Positions 52,191 through 60,288 are shown, counted from the stretch's first letter. The stretch: DNA of 64,000 nt from Streptomyces parvus (GCF_032121415.1 NZ_CP135079.1:558001-622000), one strand, 5' to 3'. Numbers and translations: made by a program. The notes: generated by a model not told the origin, from the sequence alone.

Positions 52191-54908
52191 GTGGGGGGCA
52201 AGAACAGCGCCAAACACAAGGGCAAGAAGAGCGGGAAGCCTCAGCAAAGCCGGGCGCGGGCGGCTGAGGCAGCGGGGAACGATTTTCGCAGTGCGGATTT
52301 CACGAGCAGTTACGTGCTCGGGCACGGCACCATGAACACCTACCTGCAGCAGTACGCGCCCGTGCCCACGGCGCTGGACGCGCTGCCGCAGCCGCCCGTC
52401 GGGTTCACCGGCCGTGAGGACGACTTGGCGCACATCCTCGGCGTGCTGGATCCCGATCGTTCTGGCGAAGGGCCCGCAGTGGCCGTGCTGTCGGGCTGGG
52501 GCGGCGTCGGGAAGACCACCCTCGCCTGCACCGCAGGGCATGCCGCGCAGAGACGGGGCTGGTTCACCGGTGTGCTGCTGGTCGACCTTCGCGGTTACGA
52601 CCGCCAGCCGGCGCAGGCCGAGGAGGCACTCGAGGCGCTCCTGCGGTCGCTCGGTGTGCCGCACGAGCACCTTCCGCCGCCGGGAGCGGGGCGGGAAGCG
52701 CTGTACCGGTCCCAGCTCAATGCGCGGCAGGAAAAGGGGCAGCGACTGCTGGTGGTGGCCGACAACGCCTCGGCGGTCGCTCAGGTGCAGCCGCTGATGC
52801 CGCCCGGTCATCACGGCATGCTCGTCACGTCCCGGCACCGCCTCACCGGGCTGGGCCGTATGCGGACGGTCAACCGCCTCCAGCCGGAAGACGCCGTGAC
52901 CCTGCTCGAGGCAGCCCTGAGGAACAACGATCCGGACGACCCGCGGATCGGGGAGGACCCGAAAGCTGCCGAGCGGCTGGCATCAGCGTGTGGCTATCTG
53001 CCGCTGGCCCTGCAGATCACCGCGGCCCTGCTGGCCCAGGACCCCGAGCAGCCGCTGTCCGAACGCGCCGACGCCCTCGGCGGCGCGGAAGGCATCCTGG
53101 ACGGCCTGGACGACGGTGAACGCAGCCTGCGGACCACGTTCGACCAGTCCCTGGAACGTCTCACCCCGCAAGAGCGGGATCTGTTCCGCTTGCTCGCTCT
53201 CAATCCCGGCCCCGACATCTCCACCCCCGCTGCGGCCGTCCTGGCCGACCAGCCCCGGCCGGCCACCGAACGGCTCCTCGCGCGGCTCGCCGCCAGCCAC
53301 CTCATCGAACGAACCGCGACGGCCCGTGGCAGGTGGCAGATGCATGACCTCCTGCGCGCCTACGCCAACGAACAGGCCACGGCCGCCATGGACCGCGGCC
53401 GCGCCCCGCGCCGCCGCTACGACCAGGCACACGACCGGCTCATCCACCACTACGTCCAGCACGCCGAAGCAGCCAACACCCATCTCGCCCCTCCTGGCAG
53501 TCCTGTCTCCGCCCGGTTCACCGATCGGGACCAGGCGCTGGACTGGTTCGACGCCGAACGCGAAAATCTCATGGCCACCGCCCACACGAGCCCCCAAGCC
53601 GCCTTGCAGTTGAGCTCCGCACTCGGCGCCTACCTGAAATGGCGACGCCACCTCCGAGACAACGTCGTAGTCAACGCTCTCGCGCTCGACGCCTGCACCA
53701 AGCTCAACAACACCCGGAACAAGGCCACGGTCTGGAACAACCTCGGTGGCGCGCTCCTTGAGTTCCGACGTTTCGAGGACGCCGTGCACGCTCTCGAAAC
53801 CGCCCGCGACCTCTACCAGCAGGCCGGCAACACCAAACGCGAAGCCACCGCCTGGAACAACCTCGGCGGTGCGCTCCAGGAACTACGCCGCTTCGACGAC
53901 GCCCTCCACGCTCTGGAAACCGCGCGCGACCTCTACCAGCAGACCCGCGACACCAACGGCGTAGCCGATGCCTGGAACAACCTCGGCACCGCGCTCCAGG
54001 AACTACGCCGCTTCGACGACGCCCTCCACGCTCTCGAAACCGCGCGCGACCTCTACCAGCAGACCGGCGACACCCACGGCGAAGCCGGTGCATGGGACAA
54101 CCTCGGCAACGCCTATGGGGACCTGCGCCGCTTCGAGGACGCCCTCCACGCTCGGGAAACCGCGCGCGACCTCTACCAGCAGGCCGGTGACACCCACGGC
54201 GAAGCCGATGCCTGGAACAACCTCGGCACCGCGCTCCAGAAACTACGCCGCTTCGACGACGCCCTCCACGCCCACCAAACCGCCCGCCACCTCCACCAAC
54301 AGACCGACAACACCCAAGGCGAAGCCGATGCCTGGAACAACCTCGGCACCGCGCTCCAGGAACTACGCCGCTTCGACGACGCCCTCCACGCCCACCAAAC
54401 CGCCCGCCACCTCCACCAACAGACCGACAACACCCAAGGCGAAGCCACCGCCTGGAACAACCTCGGCACCGCGCTCCAGGAACTACGCCGCTTCGACGAC
54501 GCCCTCCACGCTCTGGAAACCGCGCGCGACCTCTACCAGCGAACCGGCGACACCCAAGGCGAAGCCATCGCCTGGAACAACCTCGGCACCACGTACCGGG
54601 GCCTGGGCCGCGCTGATGAGGCTGTCGTAGCGGGGAAGCAGGCTGCTGCGATGCTGGCCACGACGAGAGACTGGTTCCGCGCGGGAGAGGCGTGGGGCGA
54701 GCTGGCAACCACATTGGCCGCCGCCGGTGCGGATACGGTTCACGTGCGTGAGGCATGGGAGCAGTCCGCCCAGGCGTACACCCAGGCAGGCGCAAATGAG
54801 GAAGCAACCGCTTCCCAAGAGCACGCCAACAGCCCAAAGATCACGGAAGCGCAGCCGCCCGCAGGTACGGACCAGCCTGAAATGGACGTGGCTTCGGAGT
54901 CTGGTTGA
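52191..54908 (+). CDS. NLR-like STAND NTPase (NB-ARC with TPR array)
   Basis: The 905-residue protein begins with a Lys-rich stretch, then residues 30-55 (NDFRSADFTSSYVLGHGTM) matching the partner's C-terminus. The NB-ARC domain starts GFTGREDDLAHIL, with P-loop LSGWGGVGKTTLACTA (104-110), VDLRGYD, Walker B LLVVADNA, sensor LVTSRHRL, GLPL-like CGYLPLALQI and MHD-like WQMHDLLRAYANEQ. A superhelical part has eight TPR-like 40-residue units (about 510-829) plus a degenerate ninth. Ligand binding by the TPRs would trigger oligomerisation and templating of the effector motif. It starts with GTG. Confidence 0.9.
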   Translation: MGGKNSAKHKGKKSGKPQQSRARAAEAAGNDFRSADFTSSYVLGHGTMNTYLQQYAPVPTALDALPQPPVGFTGREDDLAHILGVLDPDRSGEGPAVAVLSGWGGVGKTTLACTAGHAAQRRGWFTGVLLVDLRGYDRQPAQAEEALEALLRSLGVPHEHLPPPGAGREALYRSQLNARQEKGQRLLVVADNASAVAQVQPLMPPGHHGMLVTSRHRLTGLGRMRTVNRLQPEDAVTLLEAALRNNDPDDPRIGEDPKAAERLASACGYLPLALQITAALLAQDPEQPLSERADALGGAEGILDGLDDGERSLRTTFDQSLERLTPQERDLFRLLALNPGPDISTPAAAVLADQPRPATERLLARLAASHLIERTATARGRWQMHDLLRAYANEQATAAMDRGRAPRRRYDQAHDRLIHHYVQHAEAANTHLAPPGSPVSARFTDRDQALDWFDAERENLMATAHTSPQAALQLSSALGAYLKWRRHLRDNVVVNALALDACTKLNNTRNKATVWNNLGGALLEFRRFEDAVHALETARDLYQQAGNTKREATAWNNLGGALQELRRFDDALHALETARDLYQQTRDTNGVADAWNNLGTALQELRRFDDALHALETARDLYQQTGDTHGEAGAWDNLGNAYGDLRRFEDALHARETARDLYQQAGDTHGEADAWNNLGTALQKLRRFDDALHAHQTARHLHQQTDNTQGEADAWNNLGTALQELRRFDDALHAHQTARHLHQQTDNTQGEATAWNNLGTALQELRRFDDALHALETARDLYQRTGDTQGEAIAWNNLGTTYRGLGRADEAVVAGKQAAAMLATTRDWFRAGEAWGELATTLAAAGADTVHVREAWEQSAQAYTQAGANEEATASQEHANSPKITEAQPPAGTDQPEMDVASESG
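53718..54677 (+). repeat. Eight 120-base TPR-encoding tandem units
   Basis: Units begin at 53718, 53838, 53958, 54078, 54198, 54318, 54438 and 54558. Each encodes WNNLGTALQELRRFDDALHA plus a variable linker. Units 1-7 are highly similar at DNA level. The 54198 and 54318 units are nearly identical over the whole 120 bases. Synonymous sites are conserved too, which points to recent duplication or gene conversion. Confidence 0.92.
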
Positions 54909-55009
54909 ACCGCGTCAAGCCGGTCTGCGGGCGGTCAATCGCGTCAGTAGCGGTGACCGGGCTCCGCGTGGCCACCGGGCGGTCCGCAAGTGGGCCCTGC
55001 GGGTGTGTT

Positions 55010-55618
55010 TCAGCCCGAGGCGCCGCTGCGCCGGGCGTAGGCGCGGGCGGCACGGACACGGTCGCCGCAGCGTGTGGAGCACCAGTGGCGCCGTCCGTGG
55101 GTGCGCAGGAGGAACCGGTCACAGGGGGCTGAACCGCAGGCGGCGAGGATGTCGGCGTCGGGACCGGTGAGCAGGTCGGCGGCGTCGGCGGCGAGGGTCG
55201 CCAGTGCGTGGTTGACGGCCTGGTCGGCGGGGTGCGCCTGGACGCGGCGCAGTCCTCGGGCCCCGTCCCAGGCGAGGAGGGGGGCGGTGGACACGGCCGT
55301 GAGGGCCTCGTTCACCGCGCGCAGGGATTCCTCGGGTGGGGTGGTGGTGTCGACGCGGGCGGCGAACAGGGCGCGGATGTGGGCGCGCAGTGTGCGCATC
55401 CGCTGTGCGCACATCTCGTACAACTGCACGTTTGGGGTGGTCAGGTCGCGGGCGGCGAGCCAGCGCATGGCGGATTCCGGGGCGGCGAGCAGGTCGTAGC
55501 TCTGGCCGGCGGGCAGGGTGGCGGCGGTGTCGGCGAAGTCCAGGGAGCGGTACCGGTCGGCACCCGGCGCCGGGGAGAGAGCGGTCGGTGCCACGTCTGT
55601 GGCCAGGGTGTCGTCCAT
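55010..55618 (-). CDS. CGNR zinc-finger (ABATE domain) protein
   Basis: The protein has about 202 residues. The N-terminal ABATE-type domain has LDFADTAATL and LRAVNEALTAVSTAPLLAW. The C-terminal CGNR-type zinc finger has ILAACGSAPCDRFLLR and RRHWCSTRCGDRVRAARAYA, with four Cys to bind zinc. Such proteins are probable transcription regulators, often divergent from their target. Here the target would be the metallo-hydrolase gene at 55712. Starts at 55627 and 55654 are also possible. Confidence 0.85.
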   Translation of the reverse strand: MDDTLATDVAPTALSPAPGADRYRSLDFADTAATLPAGQSYDLLAAPESAMRWLAARDLTTPNVQLYEMCAQRMRTLRAHIRALFAARVDTTTPPEESLRAVNEALTAVSTAPLLAWDGARGLRRVQAHPADQAVNHALATLAADAADLLTGPDADILAACGSAPCDRFLLRTHGRRHWCSTRCGDRVRAARAYARRSGASG

Positions 55619-55711
55619 ACCTCTCATGGTAGCGCTTGCATTTTCCCGTGACACCTGCCTAGCTTGGGATCACGTTAAACATAGGCTTTTTTCGTGAGAA
55701 ACGGAGACGTT

Positions 55712-56500
55712 ATGTCCCAGCTCAACGCCGGCCAGTTCCCGGTCCGCACGTTCGGCGGTCCGACCGCCCTGTTCGAGTACGGCGGTCTGCGCTTCCTGAC
55801 CGACCCGACCTTCGACGGCCCCGGCGACTACGCCTCGCCCGGCCCGACCCTGACCAAGACCGCCCCCTCCACCACCACACCCGCCGACCTCGGCCCCGTG
55901 GACGTGGTCCTGCTCTCCCACGACGAGCACGCCGACAACCTCGACACCTCCGGCCGCGCCCTGCTCGCCGACGTCCCCCTCACCCTCACCACACCCGGCG
56001 GCGGCGAGCGCCTCGGGGCGAAGGCCAAGGGCCTGGCCGACTGGGAGACGGTCGAGCTGGAGCGCCCGGGCGGCGGCACCATCACGGTGACCGGGGTCCC
56101 GGCCATCCACGGGCCCGGCGCGCGTGAGGAGGTCGAGCCCTTCACCGGCCAGGTCGTCGGCTTCGTCCTGACGGGCGAGGGCCTGCCGACGGTCTACGTC
56201 AGCGGCGACAACGCCTCCCTCGACGCGGTCAGGGAGATCGCCGACCGCTTCGCCCCGATCGACACCGCCCTCCTGTTCGCCGGCGCACCCCGCTTCCCCA
56301 TGCTCTTCGACGGCCGACCGGTCGTCCTGGACAGCGCCCAGGCCGCCGAAGCCGCCCGGATTCTTGACGCCCGCCGCGTCGTCCCGCTCCACCACGACAG
56401 TTGGGCCCACTTCACCGAGGGCCGCGACGAGCTGGAGGCAGCCTTCGCCGCCACGGGCCTGACCGACCGCCTGGACCAGGACTGGGCGCAGCGCGCCTGA
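55712..56500 (+). CDS. MBL-fold metallo-hydrolase
   Basis: The 262-residue protein is a UlaG-like member of the metallo-beta-lactamase superfamily. The first metal motif is LLSHDEHADNLD (HxxHxDN form), AIHGPG gives a further His, VYVSGDNASLD an Asp, and RVVPLHHDSWAHF the last His. It probably hydrolyses a small ester or phosphoester; the substrate is unknown. ATG 55712 follows ACGGAGAC. The CGNR protein divergent from it is its likely regulator. Confidence 0.87.
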   Translation: MSQLNAGQFPVRTFGGPTALFEYGGLRFLTDPTFDGPGDYASPGPTLTKTAPSTTTPADLGPVDVVLLSHDEHADNLDTSGRALLADVPLTLTTPGGGERLGAKAKGLADWETVELERPGGGTITVTGVPAIHGPGAREEVEPFTGQVVGFVLTGEGLPTVYVSGDNASLDAVREIADRFAPIDTALLFAGAPRFPMLFDGRPVVLDSAQAAEAARILDARRVVPLHHDSWAHFTEGRDELEAAFAATGLTDRLDQDWAQRA

Positions 56501-56636
56501 ATCCGGACCGCAGCTCAGGAACCCGAGGCCTCGCGCCAAGGGCGGTGCCCCCCACACACCGAGCCCCGCCCCTGGGAGCAACCCCTCGCGGCGCCCCCTG
56601 CGCCGCGCCAGAACGACAGAGAAGGACCCGACCACC

Positions 56637-56955
56637 ATGTCCACCGGAACCAACACCGGCCTCGTGCACCGCTTCTAACAGGCTCTTCAGCAGGACGACT
56701 ACGCCACGCTCACCGGCATGTTCCACCCGGACTTCGTCTTTTACCCCCGGATCGACAGCCCCCGGCCCGGTGCAGCAGGGTCCATCGACGCGGAGAAGAA
56801 GCACGTCGACGCCTTCCCCGCCATCCACCTGAAGGTCCTAGACACCGTCGCCGAAGGCGACAAGGCCGACGCCTACATCGTGGTCGAAGGAGACCAGGGC
56901 GGCGGCGACTACTTCGGCATCCCCGCACGCGGAGCGCACGTACGCTTTTCCATGC
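56637..56955 (+). pseudogene. SnoaL/NTF2-like gene with an early stop
   Basis: The ATG at 56637 follows GAAGGACC. Codon 14 is TAA (56676-56678). Beyond it, the same frame encodes a normal-looking NTF2-like fold: LTGMFHPDFVFYPRIDSP, VDAFPAIHLKVLDTVAEGDK and DYFGIPARGAHVRFSM. The C-terminal part is then lost, where DNA antisense to the LexA-like fragment begins. Restart at ATG 56718 is possible but would lack the first helix. Confidence 0.75.
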
Positions 56956-56984
56956 GGCCGCCGTACGGGCTGCTCCTCGCGCGG

Positions 56985-57146
56985 GACGCACGTACTCCAG
57001 GCCCGGCCGGTCCGGCTGATCAGGCCCCGGGTTTCGAGCCGGCCGAGCCGGTGGGCGACGGAGCTGGTGCTGGAGAGGCCGACCCGCGCCCCGATCTCCC
57101 GGACCGTGGGCCCGCGCCCGTACTCGGTGAGCCACGCCCGGATCAC
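56985..57146 (-). pseudogene. LexA-like DNA-binding domain fragment
   Basis: From GTG 57146 the minus strand encodes IRAWLTEYGRGPTVREIGAR, VGLSSTSSVAHRLGRLETRG and LISRTGRAWSTCVP, which matches the winged helix of LexA-type repressors. The N-terminal first helix is short and no protease domain follows; downstream the frame is antisense to the SnoaL-like remnant. It may be a remnant or a small stand-alone LexA-like DNA-binding protein. The 57147-57434 gap has no other supported gene. Confidence 0.5.
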
Positions 57147-57434
57147 CGCGCCACCTACCGCGCTCTCGCCGCGCCCCGTCCGCGCCCTGCCACCCAGCTG
57201 TGCCGCCTGACCGGCGGGGACCGCAGGGTGGAAGCGGCGTGAGGAGGGAGCCCCGTTCCCTGACGGCGCGGCAGGAGGCAGTTATGGCCCAGTTCACGGC
57301 GGTTGCTGGACGGGCTCACGGGGCACGCGCCTGCGACCCTTGAGCGCGCGCCATCGAACATTAACGGTCGTCGAGTTCGTGTCGCCGAACAGTGAGCACG
57401 CAGGTCAGGACGGGAAGGGGGCTGCAATTATCAG

Positions 57435-57466
57435 TACATGGATTCCTGAATTCAGGAATCCATGTA
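57435..57466. promoter_or_regulatory. 32-bp perfect palindrome at the metal-sensor promoter
   Basis: The arm TACATGGATTCCTGAA (57435-57450) is followed directly by its exact reverse complement (57451-57466). The site overlaps the first possible ATG (57462) and ends 10 bases before GTG 57477. It is the evident operator of the ArsR/CmtR-type repressor encoded just downstream. Confidence 0.85.
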
Positions 57467-57476
57467 TCGTCGCCGT

Positions 57477-57812
57477 GTGCTGACCGTTGCCTCTGACATC
57501 GAGGTGCTGGCCCGTTTCGGCCGCGCGCTCGCCGACCCGATCCGCTGCCGCATCCTGCTCGCTCTGCGCGAGGCCCCCGCCTACCCGGCCGACCTCGCCA
57601 GCGCACTGGGCGTCTCGCGGACCCGATTGTCGAACCACTTGGCCTGCCTGCGCGACTGCGGCCTGGTTGTCACCGTCCCCGATGGCCGCCGCACCCGCTA
57701 CGAACTCGCCGACGAACGGCTCGGCCACGCCCTGGACGACCTGCGCACTGCCGTTGTCGCTGTCGAGACCGATCGCAACTGCCCGGACGCGGAGACGAAG
57801 GACTGCTGCTGA
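57477..57812 (+). CDS. cmtR: CmtR-like metal-sensing repressor
   Basis: The protein has about 111 residues from GTG 57477. It closely follows M. tuberculosis CmtR: VLARFGRALADPIRCRILLA, RTRLSNHLACLRDCGLVV and YELADERLGHALDDLR. The Cys pair in HLACLRDCG plus the C-terminal NCPDAETKDCC match the Cd/Pb site of CmtR (Cys57, Cys61, Cys102). Metal binding releases DNA. GTG 57477 aligns with the CmtR start. ATG 57462 lies within the palindrome. Neither has a ribosome site, so a leaderless mRNA is possible. Confidence 0.88.
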   Translation: MLTVASDIEVLARFGRALADPIRCRILLALREAPAYPADLASALGVSRTRLSNHLACLRDCGLVVTVPDGRRTRYELADERLGHALDDLRTAVVAVETDRNCPDAETKDCC

Positions 57813-58540
57813 TGACCGCGATATCCCTCTGTCCCTCCCCGGCCCGCCGCGACGCGCTCACCCGCCGGATACGGTTGCTGATCGCGGCCACGATCACCTA
57901 CAACGTCATCGAGGCGGTCGTCGCCATCACGGCCGGCACGCTGGCCTCCTCCTCGGCGCTGGTCGGCTTCGGCCTCGACTCGGTTGTCGAGGTCTCCTCC
58001 GCGGCCGCGGTCGCCTGGCAGTTCTCCGCCCGTGACCACGACGTACGGGAGGCGCGCGAGCAGCGCACCCTGCGGATCATCGCCGTCTCCTTCTTCGCGC
58101 TGGCCGCGTATGTCGCCGTCGACGCCGTCCGCGCGCTGACCGGCACCGGGGAAGCGGAGCGGTCGATCCCGGGCATCGTCATCGCCGCCCTGTCGCTCGC
58201 GGTGATGCCGTTCCTGTCCGCCGCCCAGCGTCGCGCCGGCCGGGAACTCGGCTCCGCCTCGGCGGTCGCCGACTCCAAGCAGACGCTGCTGTGCACGTAC
58301 CTGTCCGCCGTGCTTCTGGTCGGCCTGGTCCTCAACGCGACCCTCGGCTGGTCTTGGGCCGACCCGATCGCCGCCCTGGCCATCGCCGCCATCGCGGTCA
58401 AGGAAGGCCGCGACGCCTGGCAGGGCAAGGGCTGTTGCGCACCCACCATCGCGGTGACGCCGTCCGCCGGTGTCGAGACGGACGCGTGCGGCAGCCGCCC
58501 CGACTGCCGCAACCAACCGGCAGCTGCACGGCGCCGGTGA
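57812..58540 (+). CDS. Cation diffusion facilitator-like metal exporter
   Basis: The 242-residue membrane protein has five to six helices of the cation transporter family: NVIEAVVAITAGTLASSSAL, VGFGLDSVVEVSSAAAVAW and SASAVADSKQTLLCTYLSAV. Asp in GFGLDS and ADSKQ are probable metal ligands. The C-terminus is Cys-rich (GKGCCAPT, TDACGSRPDCRNQ). Its start overlaps the repressor stop (TGATG). It probably exports Cd, Pb or Zn under CmtR control. Confidence 0.87.
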   Translation: MTAISLCPSPARRDALTRRIRLLIAATITYNVIEAVVAITAGTLASSSALVGFGLDSVVEVSSAAAVAWQFSARDHDVREAREQRTLRIIAVSFFALAAYVAVDAVRALTGTGEAERSIPGIVIAALSLAVMPFLSAAQRRAGRELGSASAVADSKQTLLCTYLSAVLLVGLVLNATLGWSWADPIAALAIAAIAVKEGRDAWQGKGCCAPTIAVTPSAGVETDACGSRPDCRNQPAAARRR

Positions 58541-58644
58541 CCGCTGAGGCCACCGCCAGGAGCCGGCACAGCCCGTATGCAACGGGGGCAGGCAGGTGCG
58601 ACCTCGTCATGTCGTGCCAACCGGCCCTGCCGGCATACGGGCAC

Positions 58645-58689
58645 GGGCGGATCCGTACGAGGGGGTCAGCCCGTCGTACGGATCCGCCC
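58645..58689. terminator. 16-bp perfect inverted repeat
   Basis: GGGCGGATCCGTACGA (58645-58660) pairs with TCGTACGGATCCGCCC (58674-58689) around a 13-base loop. It lies between the exporter gene and the decayed effector-like gene, both ending here, so it can act as a shared terminator. The rest of 58541-58798 shows no gene. Confidence 0.65.
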
Positions 58690-58798
58690 CGGTGAGCGTG
58701 TCGACCAGGCCGGTGCCGATCCCGGGGCCGGCCCGGACCACCGGAACGCCGCTCCTCCGTGCGCCGCCCCAGGCCGACGCCCGCACGACGCACGGTGG

Positions 58799-59196
58799 TC
58801 AGCGGCGGTTGCGTAGGGCGGGGCCCTCGTCGAGCCGGACTACCTGTTCCCGGAGTTCGGCGTGGTCGGACAGGTCCAGGTGCCGCGGATCCGCTGCGTG
58901 GCGCGGCAGGTCGAACGCGCGGTGGAGGATGTCGGCCTCGTGCTGCTGGAGCTGCCACTGCTCGTCGCCCGGCCCGGGCGGTCCGGGCGCTCGCGGGTGT
59001 GCTCGACCCGCTCGTTCTGGGTACGGGGGCGGCTGCCGTCGGCACGGATGGCCTGGCGGAGCCGGAGGTGACGGCGCTCGGCGGACTGCCGGCTCTTCAG
59101 CTCCAGCGCGTCAGCGACCCGGGTCCAGGCGACGCCCAAGGGGCGGGCAGGCGAGATGCGCACGAGCTCATCGTCGAGGAGCTTGTCCCGCAGCAT
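58799..59196 (-). pseudogene. Decayed helical protein gene (Streptomyces 'type III effector'-like family)
   Basis: The minus strand encodes LRDKLLDDELVRISPARPLG, VAWTRVADALELKSRQSAER and HLRLRQAIRADGSRPRTQNE, then shifts frame near 58985. The rest, in the correct register, reads ILHRAFDLPRHAADPRHLDL and SDHAELREQVVRLDEGPALR before the stop at 58799-58801. From memory these are start and end of a longer helical family often labelled type III effector or HSP18-related regulator. The middle is deleted. The 5' end stops at the methyltransferase fragment. Confidence 0.6.
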
Positions 59197-59211
59197 CCGG
59201 ACTACCAGCGG

Positions 59212-59594
59212 CCGAGGCGCTGCCGGTCAAGAGCGAGGCGTTCGACGGGGCGGTGGCGTCCCTGGTCCTGTGCACCGTACGGGACCTGCCCCGGGCGGTC
59301 GCCGAGATCAAGCATGTCCTGCGGCCGGGCGGCGAACTGCGGTTCTTCGAGCACGGGCTGGCTTCGGGGCGGGCGCTGGCGACGGCGCAGCGGGCGGCCG
59401 ACCGGACCCTGTGGCCGCTGCTCTTCGGCGGCTGTCACACGGCCCGGGACCCCTTGGCCGCGAATCGAGGCGGCGGGCTTCGAGCTGGGCACGTACCGCG
59501 CAGGCTGCGCATCCCGGAGACGGGTCTTGGGGTGCCCTCGTCGTCCTGTGTCCTGAGCGTGGCCCGCAAGCCGTTCACGGAGAGCGGGGGCTGA
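59212..59594 (+). pseudogene. 5'-truncated SAM methyltransferase
   Basis: Only the C-terminal half is present: EAFDGAVASLVLCTVRDLPR, VLRPGGELRFFEHGLASGRA and LWPLLFGGCHTARDPLA. A short part (IEAAGFELGTYR) is then read in another frame, after which the first frame resumes with LRIPETGLGVPSSSCVLSVA. The SAM-binding motif I is missing. The fragment adjoins the decayed gene on the opposite strand, so a deletion probably joined the two. Confidence 0.7.
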
Positions 59595-59597
59595 CCC

Positions 59598-59969
59598 TCA
59601 CGCGCTCCACTGGCGCAGCTCGTCGGCGATGGCCCGTACGTCCGCCTTGCCCTGCTTCACCAGCAGCGCCAGATCGCGGACCTGCTCGGGCGAGGTGATG
59701 ACCTTGAGCCCGGAGGCGACGAGGTAGCCGTACGCGACGGCCGAGGCGAACATCGCGTTGGAGTGTTCGAGCGCGGGCACGTGCAGCAGCAGCTGCAACA
59801 GGGCGGCCGCCCGTGCGTGCGGGTCGCTGTAGACGGTACTGCCGAAGATCTCCGCGTCATGCCGGGCCACGGCGGCGACGAGGGCGCCCCAGTCGACGAC
59901 CTGGGGGTCTCCGGGCGTCTTGTGCTCGGCGACCATCAGCAGCCAGGAAAGGTCGATCCGCAGGTTCAA
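59598..59969 (-). CDS. Fic/Doc-like toxin
   Basis: The 123-residue protein starts LNLRIDLSWLLMVAEHKTPG and contains DWGALVAAVARHDAEIFG, ARAAALLQLLLHVPALEHSN and YGYLVASGLKVITSPEQVRD. The HVPALEHSN segment corresponds to a degenerate Doc-type HxFxxxN motif. In Streptomyces these are paired with a ribbon-helix-helix antitoxin, as here. Doc phosphorylates EF-Tu; with the degenerate motif, activity is uncertain. The TTG start overlaps the antitoxin stop (TTGA), giving coupled synthesis. Confidence 0.78.
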   Translation of the reverse strand: MNLRIDLSWLLMVAEHKTPGDPQVVDWGALVAAVARHDAEIFGSTVYSDPHARAAALLQLLLHVPALEHSNAMFASAVAYGYLVASGLKVITSPEQVRDLALLVKQGKADVRAIADELRQWSA

Positions 59970-60193
59970 CGGGGGCCTTCGCGCTCCGGGCCGAACTCCT
60001 CGGCGAACACCGACTCGTACTGCTTCATGAAGTCGGCCGCGGCCTCGACGAAGGTGTGTCCCACCTCGCCCGCGTCCTGCTGGACGAGTTCCTCTATGTA
60101 GCGGTTCACGCTCATCCCCCTCTGCAGCGCACGCCGCCGCGCGGCCTCGGCGGTGGCCTCGTCCACTCGGACGTTCAGCTGGGTCTTGGGCAC
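59966..60193 (-). CDS. Ribbon-helix-helix antitoxin
   Basis: The 75-residue protein has an Arc/RHH N-terminus: PKTQLNVRVDEATAEAARRR and ALQRGMSVNRYIEELVQQD. The C-terminal helix AADFMKQYESVFAEEFG is the likely toxin-binding part. It comes first in the operon and would repress it, while blocking the Fic-like toxin. ACGCTAGCGCGGTCGCGCTAG just upstream holds repeated CTAGCG/CGCTAG motifs (60201-60220), a possible operator. Confidence 0.82.
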   Translation of the reverse strand: MPKTQLNVRVDEATAEAARRRALQRGMSVNRYIEELVQQDAGEVGHTFVEAAADFMKQYESVFAEEFGPEREGPR

Positions 60194-60288
60194 CCGACCA
60201 CGCTAGCGCGGTCGCGCTAGCACCGGCAAGGGGAGCGTGCGCCCGCCATGCGGAATGCGATCGACGCCCCGGCGCCGCGGATGGTGGG

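Noticed and set aside
53718-54677. Regularly spaced repeats that might suggest a CRISPR array
   Set aside because: The 120-base period is an exact codon multiple inside an open reading frame and encodes TPR units. There are no unique spacers or cas genes.
56676-56678. Recoded stop in the SnoaL-like gene
   Set aside because: The codon is TAA, which is not used for selenocysteine, and the gene is also truncated at the 3' end. A nonsense mutation is simpler.
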